The notes: generated by a model from the sequence alone, not told the origin. A stretch of DNA of 64,000 nucleotides from Linnemannia elongata (GCA_036320915.1 JAXBDG010000001.1:2418001-2482000); one strand, 5' to 3'. Shown: positions 33,661 to 44,793, numbered from the stretch's first letter. Translations and numbers: made by a program.

Positions 33661-36033
33661 CTAGTAGTCTGTATGAGGGTCAATGGAAAAAGGGAAAAGT
33701 CTTCGCATCTCGTCCTTGGGTCGTTGGAGCGTCTCGAATCCAAGAGAGAGTCGCTTGAGCTCAGGCAAAGGGCGGAATTTATCCGACTGCATCCACTGGA
33801 TCATGACCTCGACGTCACTTAACAAGCCCAGGTTCTGGAGATCGTCAAAGACCTGCTGCACTCCTAGGTGACATTCTAGAGGGACGGAGTCAGGAACAAA
33901 GGGTTCATTGTGCTCAAGTACATCTTCTCCAGGTCCTGCTTCAACAATTTCCAAGTCCGGAGCGTCTGGGTGACCAATGGAATCTTGATCCATCGCGTCT
34001 TGACCGAGCGTCTCTGGCGTCGTGGCCATCGCAGTATCCCAATGATCGATGTGATGAATCCCGCTCTGAGTCTCATTCTCGTCCTCATCCAAGTCCATCT
34101 CCATATCCCAACCATCCACATCACCAAAGTGACCGTGCTGTGCTGGAGCAGTCTCTGGGGCAACGACAACTGCGCTAGTATTCGCCACCGTTGGTGCGGC
34201 TTTGGCCCTTGGGTCTGGCAATGACTCTGCCACCTTTTCCTCATTGACAGCCTCCAACCGCGTCCGCTCCTGTTGTTTCTCATGCTCCCGCATTTTTTTC
34301 CAATGCGAGAGGGTCCAGTGTCTGAACATGCGGTTCATGCGGTGATAGGGCGAGCACGAGATCCAGTTGACCTCATAGTCCTCGCAGTCGAACGTCCACT
34401 GACCGCGCTCTGACGAAATCCTGAGTCGCCTCAATCGATCTAGTTTGCCGAGAAGACACAGTCCGCCTTGGAGCTTCATGCTCAGCCGTGGGTAGAGAGA
34501 CGCCTCAAGCACACCAGCGGTTGAGTCGGCGTAAGGGACATCAATCTCGAGGCTTTCAAGGTATGGGCATACCCGAGATATGTATCCAAATACTATCCTG
34601 GAGTGGACGGAAGACGTGAGCAAGTTCTCCATTTCTGTCTGTATCTCGACTCGAAGAGACTTGAGACGTCGACAGAGCCAAATGCCTGGATGTATTGTAA
34701 GATTGTCACACTTTGGATACATGGCCTTGTCCAGCTCGACATCTGCGTCGACGAAACCTCTACGACCAAAGAGATCCATGTCTTCCAAGAAAACGGCCGT
34801 TCTGAGGTGTTGGAGATGCACTAGACTTGAAGAGGTGCAAAGAAGGGTGTGCAACCGACCATAGACTAGAGTTTGATCCGATAATGTCCCCAGACGGCGG
34901 GATGGCGAGCCGAGTTTGGGTTGAGGAACGAGCTCCAGTGATGTGAGTTGACTCGGGCAGCGACCTACCTCTCCCAGAAGAGAGAGTGTTGTGGAGGGGA
35001 TATAGAGCGACAAGTCCAGCCATGCGTGCCAAGACCGGGCCAGCCATTGCTTGAGCTGACGCAATGGCATGACTCCTGATAACGGCAACAGAGACGTCGA
35101 TCGAGGTGCCATCTGCAGTGTCTCCAGAATCCCGTACAGTCCATCCTGAGACTCGTTGTCCGGCTGAGTGCTAACTCCCACAAACTTTAAATCTGTGAGC
35201 TTCGGCGAGATCGAGCAGAGGTATTTGAGGTCGTTGCAACGGATGTGGATGCTCTTCAGTGTGAGTGCTCGGAGTCGACCGAGGCAACGCTCACTGTGCT
35301 TATTCCATGACAGACGAACAGATCTCCAACTGGAAGCATGACCCTCGATGCAGAGATCCTCCAAGAAGGGGCATCTGTCAAAGACCCAGTTCATCTCGAG
35401 GGGCTGGTTCGAGCGCACACCTATGATCGAGAGCTTGTTGAGTGAACTCGGGAAAGGAAATCTGTCGATTGCTGCCAAGGCTTGCGGACCGAAATGAAGG
35501 TACAGCGAGCGAAGGGTGCCAAATGGCTGCCCATCCCGTCCAGTCTTGAAAAGATTGCGCGTGTTGTGCTCCTGGTCGTCCGAGTAAACAGAAAGTTCCT
35601 GTTCTCTGATCTTGGTCTGGAGGTACTCCAGGGTCCTGTAGAGCTTCCTGCCCTTGTGATGACCCGCAGCAAATCGTTCTGTGATAAAGCAGCGAAGGTA
35701 TGTGGCTTTGTCCTGGAGAGTGAGCAACTTCATGTCCAAGAGGTCTGATGACCAGGACGAGTGCCAGACGACGACGGTGCAGAGAGGTTTGATATTCCTG
35801 CTCAGACGGAGCCAGAGACGGGAGACCAGGGGAGTAACACGGCAGATGACGTCTTCGTCGAGGAAGCGTAGAATCATAGTGAGGATCTCGGGGAGGTCCA
35901 GACATCTGTGTTGCTCAGGTTGAGGACAAGGACGGTGTCGGGTTGTTGTTGGATGGGTGTATGATGCTGAGCGAGACTGTGAGAGAGGTGGTGTAGTAGT
36001 GTTGGTGGTTGAGGTTGTCGGTAGTGAATTCAT
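33661..36033 (-). CDS. F-box / RNI-like protein D (large)
   Basis: About 790 residues in one exon from ATG 36031-36033 (MNSLPTTSTTNTTT). The frame is open 42 codons further upstream but that part is leader-like. A Ser/Thr-rich N-terminus precedes the F-box LDLPEILTMILRFLDEDVIC, VTPLVSRLWLRLSRN. Leucine-rich solenoid follows. MDLFGRRGF, VHSRIVFGYISRVCPYLE and LSMKLQGGLCLLGKLDRLRR are shared with proteins B and F, so all three are paralogues. The C-terminal third carries an acidic insert (DVDGWDMEMDLDEDENE) absent from B and F. Confidence 0.82.
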   Translation of the reverse strand: MNSLPTTSTTNTTTPPLSQSRSASYTHPTTTRHRPCPQPEQHRCLDLPEILTMILRFLDEDVICRVTPLVSRLWLRLSRNIKPLCTVVVWHSSWSSDLLDMKLLTLQDKATYLRCFITERFAAGHHKGRKLYRTLEYLQTKIREQELSVYSDDQEHNTRNLFKTGRDGQPFGTLRSLYLHFGPQALAAIDRFPFPSSLNKLSIIGVRSNQPLEMNWVFDRCPFLEDLCIEGHASSWRSVRLSWNKHSERCLGRLRALTLKSIHIRCNDLKYLCSISPKLTDLKFVGVSTQPDNESQDGLYGILETLQMAPRSTSLLPLSGVMPLRQLKQWLARSWHAWLDLSLYIPSTTLSLLGEVGRCPSQLTSLELVPQPKLGSPSRRLGTLSDQTLVYGRLHTLLCTSSSLVHLQHLRTAVFLEDMDLFGRRGFVDADVELDKAMYPKCDNLTIHPGIWLCRRLKSLRVEIQTEMENLLTSSVHSRIVFGYISRVCPYLESLEIDVPYADSTAGVLEASLYPRLSMKLQGGLCLLGKLDRLRRLRISSERGQWTFDCEDYEVNWISCSPYHRMNRMFRHWTLSHWKKMREHEKQQERTRLEAVNEEKVAESLPDPRAKAAPTVANTSAVVVAPETAPAQHGHFGDVDGWDMEMDLDEDENETQSGIHHIDHWDTAMATTPETLGQDAMDQDSIGHPDAPDLEIVEAGPGEDVLEHNEPFVPDSVPLECHLGVQQVFDDLQNLGLLSDVEVMIQWMQSDKFRPLPELKRLSLGFETLQRPKDEMRRLFPFSIDPHTDY

Positions 36034-37538
36034 GTTGGATGACTTGTGGTGTGTTTGGTGTGTTTGGGTGTGTGTTTTTATGTGAGCGGAGAAAAAAGAA
36101 AGGCAGGAAAAGAGGGAGAGAGAAATGAAATAGGCTCTAGTAGCGCTTTTATTGTTCACTGATCAATGGTAGGGGGGAGAAGGGGGGATCAGTGCCCAAT
36201 CGATGGTTTTTGTCACACGGTTGTGGAAATGGGCCAGGCATGCGATATGCATATCAGCTTTGTTTTCAACGGTCTGTGCGAGTTGAAAAAAAAAAAAAAA
36301 GACATGATTCAAGGGGGTGTGCAGGGACCACTGTCGATTCTGTTTATGAATACAGCTTGCATGCAAATCTTTTTGTCTGCACTATCGCCCGCAAGAAGCT
36401 TTGAGATTTTCATGGGCTCGTGACAGACTATGAGTATTGGAAGAGATGGGGTCGGGTTCATCCTACTCGTGTAACAAAAAAAGATTGTCGGGATATTGAA
36501 GCTATCCCAGGGTAAAGAAAGAGAGAGATTTTGACGGTATTTGATCCCAGGACATGCGGTGAGACGATAAGCCACTGCAAAAGTAGTGCAGTTAAACTCT
36601 GACAAAAGAAGCAAGCGTAGGCGACACTCTCCTTAGTCTTTTCCCTTCTCATAATACGTTTTTTTCCCTTTTGTCATCTACATCCTTGTTAAACAATGTG
36701 CAGAGAAGATTTTTAAAAGCTAAATTCGTTTGATTTCTGCTCCACATCAAACCATGTCACGCATGATTGATTCGAATTTCGCACTCCTCAAACCCTCAAT
36801 CTGGCGTTTTAACATGAAGTGGAGGATGATGGGGAGGGGGCGATTTCAAGAATTAAAAAACACAAAAGTTGCCAGCCCACCATGACCATACTCTTTTGCG
36901 CACCTGCGTACTTTGTTATTGATGTTCAGCATGTTTAAATCGCCAAAGGGATATCATAATAACGATCATACCTTTTCGCACTACTCCTTCTCTTCCTCCT
37001 TTTTGTCGTAGGTGTTCAACATAAATGTGTATGCACAGTGCATAAACGAAAAAAAGGGTAGAGAAACTAGCAAGGGAGTGGATAATGGAAGGAAAAGATG
37101 TAGACAGTGCAGAAACATTAATACAGGAGGTATAGGAAGGTGCAAGGCCATGGATAGCAAAAGAAAGAAGTTATCCAGGCGCATAAAAAGAAAAAAAGGG
37201 GCTAGGGAACGTGCAAAGTTATGGCTAGTACTTTGCAGGAGCTGATATGCTACCACCAGGATTTCCCAAACGCGATAGCATGCTTCAAGCTCTCCTCACT
37301 TTTTTTCACTCATTGCTACAAGGTTTTGATACAAATAATGTTTTCGTTCGGAGGTGCCAAAGGTCTGACTGATTTAAAAGATTACTTTCCATCGCCATTT
37401 TATTTTTCGCCGGATCTTCCTTCATGTCTAAGTCACCTTTTCCTTCAAAGTAAATCCTCCCTCATAGAAAAATATATATTTGACAGCCCTTCCTCCACGC
37501 TTCCTTTCTCACTAGCCTCACCGACTCTTCCTAATAGA
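36034..37538. other. Intergenic region
   Basis: About 1.5 kb with a pyrimidine-rich leader for gene D at its left end on the minus strand and an A run near 36286. No gene recognised. Confidence 0.5.
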
Positions 37539-37634
37539 ATGCTCCGATCTGCTGCATCTTTCATCGTCCTTTCCTTGGTCGCCATCCAGGCCGCCGTCGC
37601 CATTTTGCTGTATTTAGATGCTAGTCTTCTCTGA
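37539..37634 (+). pseudogene. Orphan signal-peptide exon
   Basis: ATG 37539 starts a 31-codon frame, MLRSAASFIVLSLVAIQAAV then AILLYLDASLL and stop. The first ~22 residues are a textbook secretory signal, and the sequence in front is a CT-rich leader. Just after it, the sequence becomes the 3' end of the oppositely oriented F-box gene E, so the mature part of a secreted protein appears to have been lost at a rearrangement point. No donor fitting a further exon was found. Confidence 0.45.
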
Positions 37635-39196
37635 GGGCGATATCTAACCGCCCAGCTTCTTGAAGACACTCCCTTACCAACTCCGAATCACCCGGTTGAA
37701 GAGGTGTAAGATGTAAAAGATTTACTTTTGGTCCCATTGCCCGAACCAGACTCAGCATCTCCTCACGGTCTACTACCCACCATTGAACATCCTTGATTGC
37801 CAACCGCTCCAGCTTCACTGCTCCTGCTAGTTGTGAGATCCCGCCTTCCGGGCTCTTGTCAATGGTCTTCCCCCAGATCGTCAACGACTTTAGGCATCTC
37901 TCCAAGTTGGCGGTACATGGGTCTACAAACTTCCTGCCGGGTATGTTCCTCGCTCTCGCCTTGGTTCATCCATGTTACACGAATGGCCAGTTTTTCCAGT
38001 CCGGTGCATGCCCATTTGTTGTCTGTATCTTTGCCAGGTTGTGGGAAGAGGGTCCTAAGGTTGATTGAGGAAAAGTGCAAGAACGTTTTGAGAAGGGGTC
38101 GGGTCTTAAGAATTTCCGGGACCAGGCGGCCATATTCTTCGTTTTGGTTGGAGTCGATATCGACATTGTTGATGATGATGTGTTCCAGTGCAGGCACTGC
38201 CAGTGGACGATACTCTTTGGCTTCGGCATGCATCTGACGAAGAAATGACGGCGGTGGTTGTTGGCGAGAGAGTGGGGGTACCAAGAACTGCAAATGCTCC
38301 AGGCGGAATACACAATATTCCAACGTCCGGAGATGCGTCAATGCCAATAGAGTCTCGACCAGATCGTCAACTCTATATTGCGGAGTCCTCCAAGTGATCC
38401 TGAGCTCCTGTAGGTTGAGGCACACCAAGATCGGGCGAAGCGACAAGGGGCGGTTGGCATAGTTATCAAGGTGCGAGACGGATCCCAGTTCAAGAGAGAC
38501 TAGGTGGGGGCATTTTTGTAGCATACTCAGCGTCTCGACCGATGTCCTCAGTTTCCTCACCCTCCAGGGTTGATTCAGTCCTAGTGCTGTTGATGTTGTT
38601 GTCGAGTCGGGTACCTGAGGTACTGTATAGTGATACCAATCCCCCGTGATCGACAATTCCTCCAGCTGGGAGAAAAGCGGGTAAAACTTGTCCAGCAATA
38701 GGGGTCCTTTGCATGGCATAGCGATATCCATTGACAGACACCTCAGGTTCCTCAAATGTCGAATGGCATCAAAGAACTTGATACGCGGTCCAATCGTCTT
38801 GATAGTCAGCGATAGTGTTGTCAAGTAGGGTGTAGCCTGAAGAATCCGCGTGAGAACTTGTCCCGACAGCTGTGACCTTATTGCAACACGAGGCCAAGGG
38901 GACTCGTCAACTGAGGAAGAAAAAGAAGCGAGTAAGCCTTCCTTGACAGCAACGTTGCAACGCCATTCCAATTCCCGGACAAGATTGAGCGAAGCAGGGA
39001 GATCATCGCCCTTAAAGTTCTTGGACGGCTGTTGGATGGGGAAGACGGGATGATGCCACTGGGACTTGGAGATTGAAGCCCAGAGGAGGGGGATGAGAGA
39101 GTGATGCCAGTGCTTATTGAGTTGGAGAGATGCGAGGAGGGAGGGTCCGGTGAGGAACTGGCCGAGTGTGTAGATGAGTTCTGGCGGGAGACTCAT
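37621..39196 (-). pseudogene. F-box / RNI-like protein E, frameshifted near its 3' end
   Basis: From ATG 39194-39196 the frame reads MSLPPELIYTLGQFLTGPSL, HWHHSLIPLLWASISKSQW, then leucine-rich sequence with FYPLFSQLEELSITGDWYHY, to a stop at 37859-37861. LRR-like coding continues in another frame from about 37975 down to 37621 (NLERCLKSLTIWGKTIDKS, AVKLERLAIKDVQWWVVD, LLHLTPLQPGDSELV). The change from one frame to the other must lie between about 37862 and 37975, and no GT-AG intron in the right phase fits. It is a one-base insertion (or two-base deletion) relative to the ancestral frame, or a sequencing error. Without the shift the protein would be about 525 residues; as it stands it is 445. 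Confidence 0.72.
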
Positions 39197-40712
39197 TGAG
39201 ATGCCAACTTGTGGTGGTAGTGGTGGTGGTGATGCTTGGGAGTCTTGTTGAGAGGTCGAGGATTGTGGACGAAAAAGGGTTGTGTTGGCGAGTGTCAGTG
39301 TGTGTGAACGAGGGGAAAAGAAATGATGACAGAAGGTTCGCAATTGCGCGACCAAACGTAAACAGAAATACAGTCACAATGACGTTTGGATTGAAGTGAT
39401 AAGCCTGTTCACGTTGTACTGATTGTTCCTGAGAGGCTATGTTTCATTGGGTGCCGAGTTTCTGGGTCTGGTTCCTGGGTTTTGTCTATAGCAGTGCCTT
39501 CTCTGTAGTGAGAACGATGTTTCAATCGATTGAATCACCATCCAGAAAATAATGAAAATTGATAGCATTTCTATGAAAGCAAGCATTAAACGCATTAGAA
39601 TGCATTTACTGAACCGAACGAGGACTCTGTAGGCAATTTTGAGATCACTGGTGTGCATGGTCTAGTCGAAAGGTGCTGATGCAAGGAAAGAGGGAGAATT
39701 AAACAAAAAACCTCGATCTGAATGAAATCGAAGAAAGTGAAAAAAAGGTGCCCTTTTTATTGCATGTCTGTGCTTTCTGGATCCATGACGCAGAGTCAAG
39801 GCGCCCTTTTTGTTACTCTTGTTTTATGAGGTTGGGTCTGCATATGACTACCGGCAAGTGAGCAGAGATGACATCCATGGATGGGGACAAGTATAGAAAC
39901 GCAGGTTCACCCAGAATGTGCAACAAATGCAACAGTGGTTTTTGAAATTACAAAAAAATTGAGCGACAAAAAAATGGAAGACACAACTTCAAGTGGCTTT
40001 TCTTGCAAGGACATTAAGGAATAGAGGTGAGGCTGAGCCAAAGGTCATTGACGTAACGAGTTAAGTTATAAGATATGGCAGCAAGCAGACATCGAGGGAA
40101 GCAGGAAGTGAAGGAAAAGAAAGAGGTGGGCAGAATGAACAAGTACAACGAGGTGGCAAATGACGCAAGAGCAAAATTGAAAAAGCCCAGAGGGGTCTTT
40201 TTCAGGGGAGGGGGGTGGCAAAGTTACTTGTGCCTGGAAATCCAGCAGACGTTGCACAAAGGCCTAAGAAAGGATTGGTTCTGGAGGAAGATGTCCGGGT
40301 CAATTGAAGGTAATAAAGACACCTACACGGGTTATCAAGATGTTTATATTGATCATTCGTCTTTGATGTGGGGGTAGTTAGTGAGATTAGGACCATCTCC
40401 CAAACAACCAGCCACGTTTTGCTTTGCCATGATCCATGATCAACCTTCGATGGCAAAGTATTCTCAATCTTCGACTGAAAAAAAAAAAAAAGATTCGTCG
40501 ACTCACATGACTGACATGCGTAAATAACAAGGGGAACCGCATAAAAACAAGACTTACTTCCTTCTTGTTCTTCTTCTCTACTTTCCCTCCCACCTATCTT
40601 CCCACTTTTCCATCTTCATCCCCTTTATCACGTTCACCCTCCTTCCTGCTCCCTTTTCCCCTTCTCCTACACTATCCATCACTCTTTCACGTTCATAAAA
40701 TATTGAAACAAA
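39197..40712. other. Intergenic region, partly duplicated
   Basis: No gene recognised. From about 39985 on, the sequence is the diverged upstream portion of inverted-duplication arm 2. A CT-rich leader runs up to the ATG of F-box gene F. Confidence 0.5.
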
Positions 40713-42745
40713 ATGCTCCGCTCGCTATCAGTACGACTTGACTGGAAACAACAACAATGTCGCTCGACCTGCACTGTCTCCCCTATGCACCTACCCGAGA
40801 TCCTAATCGTCATCTTCTCCTACCTCGCTGACGACACCCTCCGTCAGTCCGTCGCTCCCGTCTGTCGTCTCTGGCTCCACACCGTCCGGAATGCGATGAT
40901 CCGTGAGGTCGTTTGGTTCTCGGAGTGGACCCCTAACCGACTCAGTGAGGCTCTATCCACCCTTCCAGGAGCAGGACGGCTCATCTGTCATAATCAGTTC
41001 ACCAACAGTCCTGCAGAGGCCTTACTCTTGGATGCACTTCGACAACTTGAGGTTAATTTACAACAGCAATTGAACGGTAGCAACAACAACAACAATAACC
41101 AGGAGCAGGAACAGCAGGATGTCAGTCGAACACCAGCAGAGGAAACAACGTATCGATTTTTCTTTCATAAGAACGTCCCTCTGCAGCACCTGGATCTCGT
41201 TACGACAAGGCTCTTGAGCACCCCCTTTGACCTATTTCCTTTCCCGACTTCGTTGACGACCCTCAACTTGACGCTCTGTCGTCCGTTTGGGTCTACCTTA
41301 TCGCTGACAAGGATCTTGGCTCTCTGTCCACTTTTGGTATCTTTTCAGGCGAAATGCCGGGTCGACGCGCTCGTTAGGATCACTCTAGAGTCTTTTGAGC
41401 AACAACAGAAACAGGAAAACAAAAAGCAACTGGCTCTGAGATCAATTATTTTTGAGCGTTTCGATCTCGACCTCGACAAGTTCATGAACCTCCTGACCAT
41501 GACTCCTCACCTCAAGGAGCTCAAACTGATCGATATGTACGCAGGATGGCGCCGCATGTGGGCCGATTTCCAGAATTTTCTTCCAACCCTCCCCTACCGA
41601 CTGGAATCGACGCACTTCTCCTACGACACGAGTGCCTCGGACTCCGGCGAGATAGAAGCCATGCTGGCCCTGCAGCCCATGTCCTTGGAATGGTCTCTTT
41701 GGGGTCCCAATGTCAAGCCGAATCTACTCCAATCCCTGGAGTCCATGGCGAATGTTGTCACGAAGCTGGAGCTGTACTGGCCTCGTAATCGTTTTACTTG
41801 TCATAGACAGGAGCTGGAGGCTTCACCTACTCCCATCCACAAGTACCTTTGCAATTCGCCTCACCTCGTTCATCTTCGGGTCATCAGATCTGCATTTTTG
41901 ATCAAAGATATGGACCTCTTTGGGCGACGCACCTTTGGCAACCTCTCCCCTCTCGACAGTGAGGCCTGCGACCCAGAACTCGTCCATGAACCAGCAGATG
42001 CATCCGGAAAACTGGAGGTCTGGCAATGCAGGAACCTGAAGACGCTTCAGTTCGAGATCAATGCTCACCTGGATGTCATCCCCATGACAGACCCTGTCCA
42101 GAGCCGGATCCTCTTTGGCTACATCTCCAGAGTTTGCCCCAATCTCGAAGATCTATTTATTACGTGCCCCTCGGTGTGCGTCGACTCGGTCAGCCGAAGG
42201 AACTACACTCCCAGGCTTTCCCTCCAACTCTACGGCGGGATCTGTCTACTATCAAGACTCCGATCATTGAAACGACTCAGGATTGAAGATTATTACCTCT
42301 GTCAAGGTCCCAACTGCGAGGTCCACGAGATGAACTGGATAGTCCCTTCTGGTCGAGACTCTTGGTCACGCGAGAAACGTCAGGAAGTGATGTCAGAGTG
42401 GAAATCCATGGAGCTAGAAGAAAATCGACTAGAGACCGAACGAGAGACGAAGGGAGGACTGAAAATGTTGACGCCTGCCTCCGCGGCCAAGGAAGACGTG
42501 AAACTCGCCAAGGAGCTGCAGGATCTGGGACTGATAGTGGATGTGAGAAATATGGTCAATGAGATGGATGGCTTTTTAAGTGTTGGGTGTTTCCCAGAAT
42601 TGGAGAGGTTGTCATTCGAGTACCCTATCGATCATCGTCCCCGGAATGAGCTACATCGTCTGTTTCCTAAGAACTCGCGCCTGGATGGTCCTTGTATAAC
42701 GTGGTTTTAAATAAACGTATGTTTTTTTACCAAGTACCATAGTTT
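39985..42745 (+). repeat. Arm 2 of inverted segmental duplication
   Basis: This is the counterpart of 22735-25560 in opposite orientation. Coding sequence is near identical; upstream noncoding sequence aligns only in blocks; similarity stops about 25-35 bases past the stop codon. Boundaries are approximate. Confidence 0.75.
40713..42710 (+). CDS. F-box / RNI-like protein F (arm 2 of inverted duplication)
   Basis: 665-residue single-exon protein. It starts MLRSLSVRLDWKQQQCRS and has an F-box MHLPEILIVIFSYLADDTLR with VAPVCRLWLHTVRN. It shares the Asn/Gln-rich insert and nearly the whole solenoid with protein B. It lacks part of the second glutamine run and a short loop (YGASCHRQELQ region), hence 19 residues shorter. 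It ends RLDGPCITWF. Both copies remain open along the full length, so both are probably functional. Confidence 0.85.
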   Translation: MLRSLSVRLDWKQQQCRSTCTVSPMHLPEILIVIFSYLADDTLRQSVAPVCRLWLHTVRNAMIREVVWFSEWTPNRLSEALSTLPGAGRLICHNQFTNSPAEALLLDALRQLEVNLQQQLNGSNNNNNNQEQEQQDVSRTPAEETTYRFFFHKNVPLQHLDLVTTRLLSTPFDLFPFPTSLTTLNLTLCRPFGSTLSLTRILALCPLLVSFQAKCRVDALVRITLESFEQQQKQENKKQLALRSIIFERFDLDLDKFMNLLTMTPHLKELKLIDMYAGWRRMWADFQNFLPTLPYRLESTHFSYDTSASDSGEIEAMLALQPMSLEWSLWGPNVKPNLLQSLESMANVVTKLELYWPRNRFTCHRQELEASPTPIHKYLCNSPHLVHLRVIRSAFLIKDMDLFGRRTFGNLSPLDSEACDPELVHEPADASGKLEVWQCRNLKTLQFEINAHLDVIPMTDPVQSRILFGYISRVCPNLEDLFITCPSVCVDSVSRRNYTPRLSLQLYGGICLLSRLRSLKRLRIEDYYLCQGPNCEVHEMNWIVPSGRDSWSREKRQEVMSEWKSMELEENRLETERETKGGLKMLTPASAAKEDVKLAKELQDLGLIVDVRNMVNEMDGFLSVGCFPELERLSFEYPIDHRPRNELHRLFPKNSRLDGPCITWF

Positions 42746-42905
42746 AGATATTGAATTTCAGTACCGGTGCTTCTTGATGCTGCCACGTTTTGCCCTAGAA
42801 CCGGTTCCTGGCCCCGGTTTCCAGTTTATGTCAAGTCTTGTTTCCGCCTATGCGACATTGAACGCGCCTCCGCGCTACCACCCACATCTTTGCCATAACC
42901 AACAC

Positions 42906-42923
42906 GGCTCTGTTCTACGGGCA
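42906..42923. repeat. Left target-site duplication of LINE
   Basis: GGCTCTGTTCTACGGGCA, identical to 45950-45967 after the poly-A tail. Confidence 0.93.
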
Positions 42924-43099
42924 GATTCTCCCGCTTTTTCTTCTTCCTTTTCTTTTTCGTCGCCCCTTTCACTTCCAGCAACACAATTAACCACACAGAA
43001 CAGAACACCAGAAACAACACGCACCACCGACTTACTACAGCAGCGCCAGAAAAACCCAGAATCCCATGGACCCCACCCAAGGCGACAGGAGACAAAGCA

Positions 43100-43309
43100 G
43101 TGGACAGGGCGAACTTGAGGGCGTTCAAGCAGAGACGCAATCAGACTATTGACCGTCACACAAAGATCCGACGAGAGAAGGAGGTCAGAGACAAACTCAG
43201 ACAACAGGCAGCAAAGGAGGCCGCAGAGGAGGAGAAGCGTCGAAAGAAGACCGAGAAACAGGCTGAGCTAGACAGAACTAGAGAGCGCTCCCGCCCAAGC
43301 GGAGACTAA
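43100..43309 (+). CDS. LINE 5' basic/charged ORF remnant
   Basis: A 69-residue frame, very rich in Arg, Lys, Glu and Gln and predicted helical (RREKEVRDKLRQQAAKEAAE). It may be the start of an ORF1/gag-like protein whose remainder is deleted. ORF identity is inferred from position only. Confidence 0.4.
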   Translation: MDRANLRAFKQRRNQTIDRHTKIRREKEVRDKLRQQAAKEAAEEEKRRKKTEKQAELDRTRERSRPSGD

Positions 43310-44093
43310 TGCGCGCAGTAAAGGCTCGGCTAAAGGAATTGGAGACGGAGGCTTACCCGCTCCTCCTTGCCATCAAGGAACGGATACAACATCATGCGAC
43401 AAGCAATACACCGAAACACAGCTACAACCACATTATCATGTACGAGGCCGCACAATCGGCCATGGAGGAACAGAGGAAACACACACAGCCAGGAGTACGA
43501 TGTATTTATTCGAACGGATCAATGGTCAATCTTGGGAAGGCCAGGTGCTCGATGGCATTCGTGGTGGTAGAACAGCAACCGGTCATACAAGGAACAGTCA
43601 AGAGATTCGCATCATCCATCAAGCCCGAACTCATGGGCTCATAGCAGGCATCATCGCGACACCACAAGACCAGGACGTATGCATCCGATTCGACAATCAA
43701 AAAGTGGTCAAAATGTTCAATGACATTGTCGTCAACAGGAGGAGAGCGTCGGTGAGGGCCAAACTGAGGTGCGATTACGCGGTGGAATGGGCAATAGTAG
43801 CGCGGATATGCAGCGAGCGGACAGGATCCACAACCGTTGAATGAGTCAAGGGACATCGCGGCGACAAGTGGAATGTGGCAGCAGATAAAGCGGCCAAGGA
43901 GGCACAGGCGGTGGTAGGAAAAGAGTGGGAGGTCAGAGCGGATGATCAGGACGACCTGCGTTACACAGCAAAAATGGCCGGCACTACACTCGAAATCGAC
44001 ACCAGAAAAACCCTGAAGATGCAGACAACCAGACGGTGGCACCAGACATGGAGATCACTCAAGAGGCGCAAGAGGTCGATCCAGGACTATAAT
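43309..44093 (+). pseudogene. LINE RNase H domain remnant
   Basis: A type-I RNase H domain is spread over two frames: SNGSMVNLGKARCSMAFVVV in the first, then GLIAGIIATPQDQDVCIRFD, and VKGHRGDKWNVAADKAAKEA after an in-frame TGA at 43842-43844. The first catalytic Asp position appears as S-N-G-S rather than T-D-G-S. Frameshift, stop and missing residue show it is dead. Confidence 0.75.
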
Positions 44094-44793
44094 GTAAGGA
44101 TATTAACTTGCCAAAAAAAATTTAAGTCGACTGACAGGTGATACTATGTGTAGTGTAGGCTCTTCTGCAGCGTGGTAGCCATGGTGTTTGAGTTCTAACT
44201 TTCTTTTTTTCTTCGGCAATGAGCATTCTTTTGATCGTATATATTTTAAGTATCAAGCTCTCCTTTACTTCATCTTTGAAGGGGGAAAAGAAGCATGATA
44301 ACACAGTCGGGCCTCAGTCGCCTAACGCGCAAAATGATAAACGATAACCGTGCATAATTCAGTAGCAATTCAAAGGACATGCTGTAACTATCCACTTAGT
44401 GACTGGATCAAAGAACACTTTGTAGCGGTGAGATACATGTCATTCTAACTATCATGAGGAGAGTAACAAGCATACAGATCAACATGTTTACTTGTCGCAA
44501 AGGCAAAAAAAAGGAAGAGAACGAAAATTTTGTGCCAGTCGGTTGCTGGGCAATGGTTCATTTTTTGGTATCTCTGCACCGCCCCTCACAAGGAACGCGT
44601 GCTGGCGCTCTGTTTCAAAAAACAAACATCCCTTACCCAGCCTTGAACCTGTATAATTGTTTCACTAAGTACCAGGGTTCCGGCTTCTCCAACGTCATAT
44701 CCTGCGGATGTTTGTGAATCCGAGACTCTAAAATAGAGAGGGTGTCAGTCGACTCCAATTTTTTTTTAGTCGACTGGCGACTTACACCCTTAC
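44094..44793. mobile_element. 700-bp nonautonomous TIR element (MITE-like) nested in the LINE
   Basis: The ends are imperfect inverted repeats of about 45-50 bases. They begin GTAAGG and CCTTAC and include AGTCGACTGACA at 44125-44136 and its reverse complement at 44743-44754, with A-rich and T-rich blocks beside them. The right end carries an extra GTCGACT. Flanks TATAAT and TATGAT look like a 6-base target duplication with one change. No meaningful ORF is inside. Removing the element and one copy of the flank rejoins the LINE reading frame (IQDY then DGTDWLGT), which supports these boundaries. Confidence 0.82.

Noticed and set aside
44454..44717. 88-codon ORF inside the 700-bp nested element
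   Set aside because: No transposase motif; element is too short to be autonomous.
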